Assembly: GCA_947650285.1 (NCBI GenBank)
Contig: CANTFL010001478.1
Coordinates: forward strand, 24,252-88,251
DNA length: 64,000 nucleotides
Direction of reading: 5' to 3'
Origin: Hyaloperonospora brassicae
Lineage: Eukaryota > Oomycota > Peronosporomycetes > Peronosporales > Peronosporaceae
In this document: positions 22,242 through 35,473 of the stretch, in pieces
How positions within the stretch are numbered: the stretch's first letter is position 1
Layout of the letters: every line of letters starts with the position of its first letter
Notes under the pieces: model-generated
What the model saw: the letters and a program-made list of their open reading frames with translations, nothing else
Told to the model about the DNA's origin: nothing
The model's database searches: none
Program-made: the position numbers and the translations under genes

Positions 22242-22613
22242 ATGCGCATCAGCAACGGACTCATCATTGCCATTGCTGCTGCCGTCTCCGGGTATTCCTT
22301 CAGCGCACCTCACTGCAAGATACCCGCTTGTGAGTTTCGCACGCTCGGTGAGATCGACCATCTTTCCAACCTATGCGAGCGTCTTAACAAAAGAGAAGGC
22401 GTAAACACTGGACATTGTTGTGTGAGACGTTGCACTTGGCCGAGATGCAACTTTTACCCGGGCGGTAGAAAATTGTCGAATCCAGTCCACGCATCGAACC
22501 AATGCCAGTGGGTGTCCGGTGAGAACTTCAAAGACTACGAAGCGTGCTGCTCGCATTGCAGCACCGCCCCAGACATTTTTTTGTGCAACCTCCGCCTTAA
22601 CCCTGAAGACTGA
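22242..22613 (+). CDS. Small secreted cysteine-rich protein (123 aa, 12 Cys)
   Basis: The frame starts with an ATG at 22242 (an upstream in-frame TTG at 22233 is not used). Residues 1 to about 22 (MRISNGLIIAIAAAVSGYSF) form a clear signal peptide: a basic residue, a hydrophobic core and small residues. Cleavage is probable after SFSA. The mature part of about 100 residues has 12 cysteines, an even number that could form six disulfides. They include two CC pairs (HCC and ACCSHC) and no further membrane segment. No RxLR, LxLFLAK or other host-translocation motif is visible. Such small secreted cysteine-rich proteins in oomycetes include apoplastic effectors and cell-wall proteins. I cannot place this one in a named family. 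It is intronless and isolated between transposon relics. No function is assigned. Confidence 0.7.
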   Translation: MRISNGLIIAIAAAVSGYSFSAPHCKIPACEFRTLGEIDHLSNLCERLNKREGVNTGHCCVRRCTWPRCNFYPGGRKLSNPVHASNQCQWVSGENFKDYEACCSHCSTAPDIFLCNLRLNPED

Positions 22614-25600
22614 CAAGCTTGCCCCACGATCTAGTGAAGTGATCATCTTCGAATGGAACGGACCTGAGATCTTTCAGCTGATCTTTTTGTTTCTATGCTA
22701 GTCTTGTAGCCTGTAGCAAATGTTATTAAACTAGTTTTAATACAATTGTTGTGTCTTTGTAAAATATCGGGTGCTCAATTATTATATTATTGTAGCTGTG
22801 TAGATGCATTACTGATAGAAAGTCTCGCAGTCATTGTTGTTCTACGACATAGGGTTTCCGAGCAAGCCTGTACGGTCTACTTACAAAAAATTCTCGTTCT
22901 CGCCCGCAAGCAGACCGACTAAGGACCACTACCTAATAACATCGCTGCTGGATGAAGGATGCTTCGCTGGCTTACCATCGAAGGCGTGCCGTGGAAAGCT
23001 ACAAACGTAGCCGATAGTGCAACAAATGCCAGCTCACGGACTGTTCAAGCCGTTAAATATGTTTCTAGGTGCTCATTGTATGATATGTAGCTTAAATTTC
23101 GTATGAAACTCATGACAATAATCAAGCCTTTATTGGCATGCGGGAACTGAAAGCGCCTTAGCTTCATTTGTAGACACGATCGCATACACTTCGCTGCATT
23201 AGCCCTAAACGTTCGAGTGTCAAGTTCACACGCGTCTACTGATATGGCTCCTAAAGTACGTGAGACAAGACATCGCCGCAAAAGCGGCATTCGACGTCCA
23301 AAAAACGCAAGAATGTTTAGACCGATTCAATTTGTGCGACAACAACATTGGAATTGGGCAGTCGTGACGTGGGGCCCAAGCAATCTAAGTCCACTCGCAC
23401 CGAGAAAAACGCCCAGCACGGTCCAAGTACTCAATTTTTAGGTAACAGTGCCAACCGACGCCGTCGTTTGTGTACAGTTCCGTCGTCGGCCGGTTTCGAT
23501 TCATCAACACTCCGATCTCTCTTACCGCTCACTACCATGCGCGTGATCCACCAGACGCATCGCTTCGATTGTGATAGTCGTTAATGCGCTTTGCATTGCT
23601 CGCGCATCCGGGAATGGCTTGACTCGAGCACGAGTCTTAATGGCAAACGAGAGGACCACAGCGTCTCGGACTTGATAAAGTAGCAGCGGATGGACGCTCC
23701 GTTGCGCTGTTTTCATCCGCCTCTCTGTTCGCTCGGTCTAACGACGGCGTCGCCGCCACTTGCAAAGAGATAGAGTTTGTACGTTGACGCCATAGATCTC
23801 AAGTGCAATGGATGGTAAACCACAATCTGTTGTCCGGGCGATTGCTATGCATCATCTGCTGTTGAAGTTACTGCTTGGACATGTTCTTTTCGTCCAGAAT
23901 CGCTTCCAGAAGATTCGAACAAGGGTAAGGCAATGATGGTAACGCACTGTGTATCCTTTGACATAGTTCACATTCTAAATTTACTTCCGATTTTTCTATC
24001 GTGTGATCAAGTCTTTGGTTGAGCCTCTGCCTAGTCTTACATCAAGGACGCAAGCGGAAAGAAGCGTCGCGTCCAGCTGTCTGCAAATCGTGCAGATCAC
24101 TAGGATGATGTGGAATCGCCGCAATACGAGACGACTCTGTGCTATCACTTGACCAAGGAACTCGACAAGACCGTAGACGTTGTCGAGGCGGCACATAGAC
24201 CGTGGGGCAGCTTTTTTAACCAGAGTGATGACATGGCTCGTAGGCAATGTTTCATGAGCTTGGCAAACGCGACGTTTATTTCAACCTGATGGTGCTACCA
24301 CCGGCTGCATCTGTTTTGTTTCGCTGTGCACGCGGCGAGCCGCTAGAGACCAAAGGTGTACCTATCGATCCTCCAAGCAAGTGACTGCGAGACGCTCTCA
24401 ATGCTAACGAAGTTTACATATTGGCGCATTGGCTCCCACGCAGATAAGTAGTTGTGTTACGTGATCAAGGCCAATAACAAGCGAGTGCTGTTGACGATAG
24501 ATGTCAAATTCTCCTAGCACAAGTTGTTGCACGCTCCTCACGAACGTGGGTGAAAGCACGAGCTTTACCAAGAACTCTGAACCTCGAAATCGCTCAAGAT
24601 TGGCCCTAACACTGGGACGAGCGTCTTGATACTCGGGGTGAAAACTATTCGTTGGACGGAGTGTGAGGCGGTACGACGGCGTTCGTACCGATGAAAGTGA
24701 AAAGAAGAAGCAGATGCACGGGCCATCGGTGAACAATGATGGGATCATGTAAGCGAAGAAGTAATCGATGTAAGGGTGACATTGTGTTTTTGCGTCACGG
24801 GCGACCTAAAGCAGCAAAATGCAGATGGGGTGAGCCGGAGATGCTGAGTTATTCACGACATTTCATACGCGTTGTATGGAAATACGTGATTCGTTCTGGC
24901 TGAGGGTACATATATACTAAACGTAGTTTGGTGTATGTTTTTTTGACTCTGAGCTTGACTGGCCGGGTGCTGAACCTAAAACATTAGGTAAGCGACTTCG
25001 TAAGATTCCTATGACAGATTGGGCGCATGTGGCGCGTCCATCTGTGGCAATGCCATTTCTTACGCAAGATTTTCCCTCCTGAAAGCGATGTGCAAGACGC
25101 TATCGTATAAGACGGAAGTCCAAAACGTATAAATGCCGAATTGCATCAACTTACCTGGAAGTAATGTTATACCAGTCCTTAGTGGCCAATCGCCTCTTGA
25201 AAAAACTTGCTGTCCTTACGAAATGCTAGTGCTGTAGAAGTACATCGCTTGAACATGCAAACAACGAACTGGCTTATCAGAATAAGATGACTCGGCTAGA
25301 GCAGACAAGGGTTCAACGTCTTGGGCGGGTCGCTCCTCCTTTATTGCTCTCCTGTGATTGAAAACGAAATCCACAATAAAGGGCTCGGATCCTGCGACAC
25401 CGTCGTGGTAATGTGATATATCGTCGCTGAGTATTAGACGTCACTTTTCTTTCTTGAACAAACAAAAACCATTCAGCTTGACTGATAAAGTGTTCAATTG
25501 TAGAATACAATGATCTAATTTTGCCCTTTTGCACAACGATAGCTCCGCGCCGCGCGGTTGCCAGCGAGCATGATTATCGCAAATGAATTGTGTACAAAAT

Positions 25601-26934
25601 ATTCACAAATAACAATTGCTCGAAAATTGCAGCGAATAGAAAGGAAAGGCGTCAAACTAATAAATATATGATCTGGGCCATTTAAGTATGTCCCTGAAAT
25701 GAAAGATTGGATTGCCTGGTTAGGTTCGAACATATCAAACTCGTAGATAGGACCAATTAGACTCACGACGTCTGCGCTTGGTTTTTAGTCTTTTGTATTT
25801 AAGATACGTAACCTCTTACTGGAACGACGAGCCGCGAACGTGTTCCGCATTATAAATAATGAGCACCAATGATCATTTACATAATTTATGAGACAGATGT
25901 GTAGTATTATGATCTCACAGTAAATTACATTGATGTCCTATCCCATTGCTCAATAATTCCACTGATCTGTCTGAAATACCTGTCCGTAAAATATATTTGC
26001 ATGTATTTATTCTTCCATCTTTCTGTAAAATACTTCACATATATCGACTGCTCGCTACCAGGCCCACAAACAAATGTTTACATCTCTTCGCTATTCACAA
26101 AAATGTATGTGATAAATTGTAACCTCAGCACCGATAGCACTATCCGCTCTCTTCATAGCATCCATTTAATGTTTCTACATCGTCATGGTAATCTAGTATC
26201 ACTAGTTTATGTACAGCTGAAGCACCAAGAAATGATCGCGATTTTTGATGTCAGCGGAAAGTCAGTAGAAGAGATGCACAAAACAGAATTTTAGATGAAA
26301 AAATCTCCTATAACAATCAGGATAAATAGTGCAACGCCGATGAGGTTCATAAAAATTGCACTAACACTATACATAGAAAAAAGATTCCACTAGTTAGTTA
26401 CAGAAATATATACCATGAAAATGGGTATGATAAATGTACAAATTGACCAGAGCATAAAAATGTATAATACGTGTCTAGTATGTTATCAAACATCGCATGT
26501 TATGAGTGCGTAGCATAGACTTGCAAACACTCACTTTAGTTTGATAGGGTTTTCGCCTTAACCAAGCTTTACCATGAATTGATATTCGAATTTGAAGCAC
26601 TTGATTGAACATCGCGGATGTACGTGAGGGCTTTCATGTCCCGCACCATCCAACCTTTGTCAATTGCTACGTCGCTCAGGACGGCGTGAGTCATTTCTTC
26701 TGATTTACGATTCAAAAGTTTTTAATTCTACTTTATGATCCAGATATTGGCAATTTTACCGCTTCAAATTCATCGTGTACCGATATAATCGTTTTATTTA
26801 CTTTATTTCAGTACTCAGCTCTTTTTTGACCAAAACAAATCAAAGCGGTTATGTAAATAAGCTTACTAATGTGATAATACCATTTAAGAGCCGGTTTGGC
26901 GTTGTGATGAAGTAATGCTTACAAATTGCTGTTA
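22614..26934. other. Gene-poor stretch
   Basis: No intact gene is recognised. Basic open frames at 23217-23441 (+) and 24404-24748 (-) lack family features. A phrase encoding DVQKTQECLDRFNLCDNN at about 23295-23348 (+) looks protein-like but meets stops soon after. AT content rises from about 25500 on. This is probably old transposon debris. Confidence 0.4.
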
Positions 26935-27205
26935 CCCAGACCCTTTATTAAAGGCCCGGACAGCCGACTATCGGATAAATACTCTGGTTCAGCGTATATA
27001 TCATTTCCCACCTTGTGTACTGGTCGACAGGAATGTTGCACTCTTTAGGTGAAATAAAATTAGACCAATTGGATCAGGGATGAGGGGTGGATGACGGATC
27101 GAGCAAAAAGTCTTCACTATATCTCGTAGATTACTTTAGCCGTATCTAGCATTATGATCGTAACCACCAATAATATGATGCGTCCGATTGCAGTAAGGTT
27201 TGTCG
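26935..27205 (-). repeat. Dispersed LTR-like repeat, copy C (partial)
   Basis: Landmarks shared with copies B and F, in the same orientation as B, are GGCCCGGACAGCCGACTA (26954), CCCACCTTGTGTACTGGTCG (about 27007), GTTGCACTCTTTAGGTG and ATGCGTCCGATTGCAG (about 27180). It stops shortly after the last landmark, so the far half is missing. Confidence 0.6.
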
Positions 27206-30200
27206 TTAGTGCGTTCGGCACGCCTTGCCAAGCTATCATGGGATGCAAAATAAGGTAGGACTTGATAGATTCTCTCGAAACATCATGAGGCCAAAGAAGT
27301 TCCGCCAAAAAACATTTACGTCCCTTTAAATACAATTAAAGTCTATTTTCTGCATAACCAATCAAACCAAAAACTACGACCATTGTTCTCTCTATTTAAA
27401 AACGGCTGCGAAGCGTCTTCTTTCATCAAATATCTGCCCGTTGTACTAAGTGGCACATTTCACATCCGCTTTCAAATTAACCCTATGGTTTACAAACGAA
27501 CAGTCCAGGTCACGACCGCATATCGTGGATCTCTTGTTGATGCACATACACATGTATATATAGGAAACGTTTACCACCCACCCCCCGCTGGTTTCCGTTA
27601 ATTACTCCCCACCGCTATATATTACCGTAGTTTATATACTTTCCATAATATGCTTGCCACAGCTTGCGCCCCCATCTGAATCAATAAGACCATCAATAAG
27701 AGTTAGATTTATCACTGTTTTCGTGAGTGAAAAGGTACTTGACAAAAACCTCGTTGATGGAGGACTTTAACGACTAAGCAGATGTTTCCATGAAACAACG
27801 TATCTTCCGCAAGCAAAGGAGCTTGTAGCGCTCAGTGAGCCATCCTCGTTAATGCCGGATCACTGCTGTCATGTTGATCGGCTTAGACCAGTCACTTATC
27901 TGCATTGTGTACAACGACGAGGCGTAGTGGGTGTCAATACTGCAATCGATCTCCATTTGAATCGAAACGAAGTCAATTGTAGTGCCCCGCTGATGCAGAC
28001 TGCCTATTTGGGGAAATCCCATTGAGGAAAGCTCAATCTGGATCTTGTCAGACGCCACGTCGAGACACTTTTATCATCAAATTACACGTTTGTTTGGTTG
28101 GTCGATTGACAGATATTTCGACGATTGATGTACCTCTTAATAGACCTCTGCGGCTAGTTTAAAGTCAATTTTTATTATAGTATTGTTGGATGCCTTTGCC
28201 ACGGTGCCCATGCAGGGTAATCGCTACAAGCCCAACCCATTTTAGAATTACCCGTATAAAAGTCTCATTTGACCGAGCCATTAGCTGGTCAAATGAATTA
28301 GCTCTTAAAAATTACCACACGTCACCGAATTAATGACATGCATAGATTGATGAATCGATTGGTTTTTATCATTTGTGAATGAGATTGAAAATTACTTTTA
28401 AGACCGGTAATATTCTCTATACTACCAATTAATACGCGTACATCAAGAAAATTACAGTGATATATAGGGGTGGGGGTTGTTAACGAAAACCAGGGGGGTT
28501 CCAATACCCATATATTTAAATATATATATATATATATATATAACACGATAATGTCCTCGATAGTGGTTGCGATCGCGGGTCACGGATCGCGGGTCGTGAT
28601 CGCGATTCTACAATAACGTCAATTTTCATCTGCCGCCATCTCGCCATCCTTGGCACGACTCGAAATAAATTCTCTATAGTATGACTATCCACACCTTGTC
28701 ATATTGCTGTTTTGTAATCTAAACCCAACCCATCATCATGAGTGTATGACTGTGAGCACAGGACGAGAATCGCGAATTGTGGTAATCCATCGTGCCCTTA
28801 AGTGTTACATTAACCAATCTATGTCGGTTACCAATCCTCATCGTATGGAGGCGAAAAATTCGATTTTAAACATTTTTGCAGTAAGTTAATGTTGCGACAG
28901 GACGAGGATGCAAATCTATATAAATCAATCTCGATTTGGTCGTAGCTGGTATTTTCGATTACTCCTGCATTTCATGTCACGTACCACTACGCCAAAATGT
29001 CCCCAATCTTATGCAGTCGTAAAAATTCGCGTAACTACCTAGTATTCTTTCAATCGTCACTACGTAGCATTATTCGACTAAGTTGAGGGTGTTTAAAGTT
29101 ATTTTTTGAAAGAACGACTATGTCTTTACACCAAAAATCCTACTCAAACCTCCGCCTTGTATCTAAATTTAGAAATGGCGCACAAATTGCGTACGACGCT
29201 TGTATTGATGCAGTCTATTTTTACAGCCGACACATATCAGCATGTTCGTGGTTGAGTAGAAATCATGTCTCTGACGACGAGGCCACGTAATTTTTACGCC
29301 ATGCTTCTTAGCACTGAATATTATCTCAAAGTATAGAAGAAGAAGGTGACCAAGACACGATCCTTTCATGACGGATCGTCAATTACCTTACAGTACGTAT
29401 TGTGTATAAGTGCCTAATCGTCAGTCTACAATATGTCGTAGCCTTCATCGATTGAAGATATTTATGAGTTCCAGCAACAGGTAAAGTGTTTTTAAACCGC
29501 GCCCTCAATCATTTCTCAAATTTACGAACCGCGCGTTAATTTTTTGTCCAAGCACCGTAAGATGCACCAAATACGCAAATATCACATTGCGGGTCTCCGT
29601 CGTTTCTTTTATACGAAACGTTTTTTCGTTTTTTACGTGCGCCGTTGTTCTTCATCCAGCTTACGTTTTCCTCTAGCCGTTAAGAGCCACATATGAGTGG
29701 TATTCGTGCCCTTTCTTCACCGCTTTTTGCCATGAAGCAGAATCAGCGCGCGTGGTATATTACACATTAACCACATAGCATTATATCTTTTCTTGCGTAT
29801 TTATCCACTTTTTATGTTTTTTAGGCACTATACTCATTTCCGGCGTGGAGCGCAGTCGCTTAAACGATGCGAGACTAATATTTTTCTTTTTAAAATCGGC
29901 AATCGGATACTTGCATCGTTTTTATTGTAAAAACTGGCACCGTAAATACGCTAGATCGGGGCTTTATACGCCGCTAGAGAAATATATCGCCAAGTTAAAA
30001 AAAGCTCACTCGTCGCACATTTAGCGTTTACTGTTTTCGATAAAGGCTCTCTTTCCTGTTACATGCGCGCCTAATTTAGTCGCCGTTTTCTGAAGCCGTG
30101 AGAAATTTAATGATACATATACGACTCCCCAAACCGCGAGTTTGATGACGTCGGGGTAGAGCTGGATATGATTCGCTAGTCGTTTTATTACGAAAGACTC

Positions 30201-33200
30201 GCATCAGCTTGTTTCCGTTTAGTTTCGTCTTGTTCGTCGCTCGCGACTTTCTTCTTTTAGCGGGTGCGACGACATATTTATCTCTATAAACTATCATTGG
30301 TTTTTTTAGACCTCAAGACATCTTAATTCTGAACTCATATAAAATAGATATAGCTACGATGAGAGATTTCATCTTGAGAGAGACGTCAATGATTTTCCAC
30401 GAAGGCTGTTATAGGATAATGTTCAAGTGCCTGTTCAGAAGATGATGGGGCTTCAATTGTACAGTCTTATCACGTAACTCCGTTGGCTACATAAAAAGCA
30501 ATCAATGTATACTTAAAATGCAAATATAGTTATTCTTACGTTCTGTACACGCAATCTTTGCTTGTTGTTCATTTTTTTGCATTTTTTCATGTATCCATTC
30601 TTTTTATCAACACATATTTAAATATGTTTTGCGAGCCCTTTCTTTCTATCTTCTATGTACATAACTTTCTCAATGGTGTATTATATCAAAAATAATAAGG
30701 ATTTAATTTACTTACTAGAAGGACACTTTTTGTATATTCAAGCATGAGTATTCACACATTTTAGTTATGTCACCAAAAGTTGGTCGGTGTCGTCCAGCTC
30801 GTATCGGTCAAAACGTTTGAACAGTTTTGCATCACACTTCTTATAATGTGAACTTTTTGTCATGTATGAGTTAGACTTACTAAATAGCAGCCATTTACAC
30901 CGAAACATAGATACATGTAACAAGCGTTTTGTATATATTATATTGGATAATACGTAACATGCATCAACTGACGCAAGTAGGTCGAGTGCCATACAAAGAA
31001 TAATTGCAAACTACTGATTGCGGCTGGCGCGACTAATAACAGACGACGCGCTATGGCTGTCTGTTTAAGTTTACTAATCTCGGCCTTTTTCAAAATTGAT
31101 AGCGTCACAGACCGCAAGAACGTTCTGTTTTTATCTAAAATCATAGACACAGACGATTGTGTTAATATTGTTAGTGATATCTCCTATTAAATGCCAGTAA
31201 TCATTACTTTGAGACTAATGTTACATCTCCTTGTTAAATATATTGATATTTAGTCATGTCAACGTCTTGCGCGAGCAGTTGTGCAATTAATTCAATGGGT
31301 TAAACGACTTTCAAAGTCCTTATGCAGAAACTAACCAATGAAATTCAATTATCTCATTTTCTCTTTAATAAATCAGGAGGTAAGCCAAGTCGGCTAACAA
31401 CGCATCTAACCAGTGGTATTTTGCGAGTTGCGAGTATACAAGCTTTTAGGTTGGCGTGCAGCCTATTATTGCACATTAAGGTAAAAAGAAACTTAGAGTA
31501 TGACGTCGGTGTATTATATCTCCCAGATGACCGTCCATAGCCAGGCCATGTGTGATCTCACCGTCGACAATGCATGATGTTTAATCTCGCGCAGGTCGTA
31601 CCTTATTATTGTACATTAAATTTAGGTGGCACGGAACATATGTGTATCTTGACAAATCAATAGCTACATCAAGAGTATAGCACAAATAGTGCTCGATGCT
31701 GCGCACCTGATATTCCGTTCACGCATATAAACCCGATAGAGCCAACCCCTCCGAATACAAAAGAAGAGCTTTATGCTCTTGGGCATTTATTTGATACTGG
31801 CGTCCTTCCTTGTTATTCGCCTATAATCCGGTGCCGACGTACCATTCAAAACGTTTATTGTACGCACTATCCGGCATGCTTGCATACGTTATCCCACAAA
31901 CCTTTGGAGGACTACGTGATATAAATTATTGGTCTTCTGTAATGAGATCAACAAAGCGCTTGTCGATACCAATTACTTTTTCCCAAGGCAGTGGCCACAG
32001 CTTTATGAAAAAGTACTTCGACATAGATGTTGATTTAACTATTTGGCTAAGGAATTTCTCCTTCGGCAGCTTCGATACACATATTCGGGCAATACATTCT
32101 TAAAAATAAACAGTTCTTACACATATAATATCCAACAAAAAATTGATGGATTGAGACCTGTATTGATCATCCTAAGTAGTCTTATAATGGACAATTAAGT
32201 CTATCTTTGAGCTACTGATAAATCATATGCTTTTAAACAAATACTTACAAAGATTCAAGATTGTCCACATAATGGAACTCAACGAAGTATCTGCAATTTT
32301 TTTATCTGTGCTTTACGTGTCTGTCTTAAGAACCCCTTTTTTAATATTTGCCAACATTGTCGTATTAAAACAATTTGTTCGGGCAATATCATAAAAACCA
32401 TGAATAATCCTGAATTTAGTATAGCTTAAACGGATGTCTAACATCTCGGTTTTTCCTATGGTAATTATTTCCTTAAGTTTCTACGGACGAGATACGTCAG
32501 TTGTAATTTGTCGAGTTATATGGAACTTAGGTACGCACAGTAAATATCTCCCATTTTGTACTCAACGTGATAGCCCTATCACAATCGAAAACATTGCGCT
32601 CGTCTCAACCGTTTGTCTAGAATCAGCGTGTCTTCGGTGTAGGAAGATAATGATCATTGTTATCAAACAATGTATCTGTGCATGTATCCATTATACCCTA
32701 AATCGACAATCTAGTAAAATTAACTCCCCAGATGCCTCTGTTCTAACAGAGTCAACGGCGGCTTGCCTCATACATAAATGAAGTATATTCTAGTATGGTC
32801 GTGTGCAGTCGTGCTACTTACTATATCACAATTGAGTTTATCGCTCTCAATATGAATTTTAAACGCTTGTGAAAGCCTAAGACTTCAATCAAAAGACCAA
32901 ATGATACGACGTGGTAGTCATACACGGATCGATGCTGCCAGTCGTTATGGTGTATATCATCTTTGCCATGATAGATCAAAGGAGAGGTTAAGAGTGCAAT
33001 GTATAAATGTAAAATAAAATCATCAGACTACAGTATATCTTCTTTGGTGCATTGAACTAACTCTACATATTTCTTTACTGTAGAGGCTGTACCATATGCG
33101 AAAAACACCGGTATCCTGGAAAGATATATATTGCGTATAGATCTCTCAAATCTACCATCGTCCAGCGACTTCATCAAATACATTTGTCCGACTCCTTACA

Positions 33201-33753
33201 GTACATAAGTCTGATGTAATTGATAGCTTTCGTTGCGATCTTACTGATAAAGATAAGTTCCTAATCGCCTGTAACGTTATCACAAAGCAAATAAATTTAA
33301 AAGAAAGGCAATCATCAGGATGCTCATGAAGTATATGACGTTGCTTGATTTACAATTGTCGTTCTAATAAACCCAGCCCCCCTTACATCCGCCATATAGT
33401 CGGTATTTGCGAAATCGCCGGAGGCGCGTCGTGAACACTTCTTGGCCGACAAACAGTCGCGAAGTACTTTTATTCGTAACATAAATTCAGTGCACTGTTT
33501 CTATGGACTAAATGCCCTGTCAATCTCATTTATTACTTCTATAAATTGTATTCTCGAAAACGTCATATCTCGCTTATTAAGTAGGCAAGGTCCATAATTT
33601 TTGGGCCTCAGTGTTACTTTGTCTTGGGAAATAATTACAGTTAGAGTTGGTCTAAGCCTTTATTAGTCTACAGTCCTTTAATTCATTCTGAAATGGCTCA
33701 TGTTCCACCGTATCTACTATAGCCGGATCAGAAAGGAATATATTTTGCTATAT
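27206..33753. other. AT-rich gene desert
   Basis: No gene is recognised in 6.5 kb. A (TA)11 run lies at 28521-28542. At 28569-28608 GATCGCG words are repeated in both orientations (GCGATCGCGGGTC, GGATCGCGGGTCG, GTGATCGCGATTC), similar to words in the LTR-like family. Several 70-115-codon open frames (for example 31810-32103, 32434-32781) show no recognisable features. Confidence 0.45.
28521..28542. repeat. TA microsatellite
   Basis: Eleven uninterrupted TA units. Confidence 0.9.
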
Positions 33754-34195
33754 GCAATACCCAGCATGCACACCTGAAGTTACTTGTGATCATGAAATGG
33801 ATTTGCCGTGATTCAACTTGCAAGGTGCAGAATGTTCTGATCGTAAGCATGTACATCGTACCCTCCCTGCTTGATCTTAGGAGCTCTGTTTGCGCTGTAA
33901 ACACAGCTCGTGGTCGATTCAACGTTTGGATCAGCCGAGACTGATAGAACTCTAACGATCCATATCAGTATGGGGATCGTGTAGATATATCCCCCTGGTC
34001 CAATGCTAGAGATTCAGCAAGATTGTACAAACAAATCAACATTTTATTTCGTCTTCGACAATGCTCTGAGCTCCTATCGAGTTGACTAACTCGATGAACT
34101 GACCAAACACATCGCCTTCATTGCCTCCCTTCTACTGATAGGTATCAATATTCAAATCAAACATCTACAAATGTAGATTAAACCGGTCGCAGCAA
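33754..34195 (+). repeat. Left arm of a 442-bp inverted repeat
   Basis: This arm is the reverse complement of 35032-35473, with about 8 substitutions and no length difference (about 98 percent identity). The outer ~250 bases differ at one site only. Most differences lie in the spacer-proximal ~130 bases. The outer edge is GCAATACCCAGCATGC. The flanks show no matching target duplication. No protein family is recognised in any frame of the arm. Confidence 0.95.
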
Positions 34196-35031
34196 CATCC
34201 CAAATTTTCCTTAATAGCTATAACTGATAATAATACTTCCTTAAGCAGCTGGATCTGTTTAATGCCTACAGATGAAATGGGGTAATATCTGTCCCTTGCG
34301 TAGAATAAAAGCTGGCTTAAATTAGCAACGGCGGAAGTTTTGTGTTTTTATTAGATACAAACGACAAGGTGCTGATAAAATGTCCACTGACGGTAGAATT
34401 CCTACATTCGGCCACACTATACGTCAAAGCATCCAACTGGGCAAAGCTCTTCACATGTGCCACGAATTATATCCCGTTCACTCGTAAACATCTTCCTGTG
34501 AATTATCCCTAGTCTTTGGTAAACTGAAAAGTACTACCAGGTGTAAAGAAGCACCAAATTCTTGTACGAACACAGTCAAGCAACCTACGCTGACCTCAGC
34601 GTAAGCATGTGACTTGATCCCCATTATTTGCGTAATTGAAGCGATAGGTGAACTTACACAACGAAAAATTAAAAAGAAGTGTTCGGGAGACTTATTTGAT
34701 TCGTCACTCGATTCGATTATATAATTGGCCTCTCTGCCATTTAATAACAATTGTACTTTCTAATTAACCACTGCATCACCACTCATTTCTCGGGCCTAGC
34801 AATAATCTGAAGGTCGGTTAGTAAACCTGATATCCATGACAGCCAATGATTTGAGCACAAATTAATCTATTTATCGACGTTCACATCCCTATCACTTCGA
34901 TTGTAAGATATTCAGAATACTAGTATTATGAATATACTCTCATCGAACAATTATAGTGTTTATGACATGTAACGATATCCCCTTATATACATACACTCAT
35001 ACGTTTAAAGCTTTCAATCAAACGTATGAAA
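34196..35031. other. 836-bp spacer of the inverted repeat
   Basis: AT-rich. I see no gene and no further terminal inverted repeat. A minus-strand open frame at 34478-34750 is featureless. Confidence 0.6.
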
Positions 35032-35473
35032 TTGCTGCGACCGTTATAATCTACATTTGTAGACGTTTAATTTGAAGATTGATACCTATCAGTAGAAGGG
35101 AGGCAATGAAGGCGATGTGTTTGTTCAGTTCATCGAGTTAGTCAACTCGATAGGAGCTCATAGCATTGTCGAAGACGAAATAAAATGTTGATTTGTTTGT
35201 ACAATCTTGCTGAATCTCTAGCATTGGACCAGGGGGATATATCTACACGATCCCCATACTGATATGGATCGTTAGAGTTCTATTAGTCTCGGCTGATCCA
35301 AACGTTGAATCGACCACGAGCTGTGTTTACAGCGCAAACAGAGCTCCTAAGATCAAGCAGGGAGGGTACGATGTACATGCTTACGATCAGAACATTCTGC
35401 ACCTTGCAAGTTGAATCACGGCAAATCCATTTCATGATCACAAGTAACTTCAGGTGTGCATGCTGGGTATTGC
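35032..35473 (-). repeat. Right arm of the 442-bp inverted repeat
   Basis: The mirror of 33754-34195. Together with the spacer the structure spans 1720 bases and would give a long hairpin if transcribed through. It resembles a foldback-type or long-TIR non-autonomous element, or a palindromic segmental duplication. The absence of a target duplication leaves both open. Confidence 0.95.

Noticed and set aside
31810..32781. Open frames of about 100-115 codons in the AT-rich desert
   Set aside because: Length is within chance for this amount of sequence and no family feature is visible.
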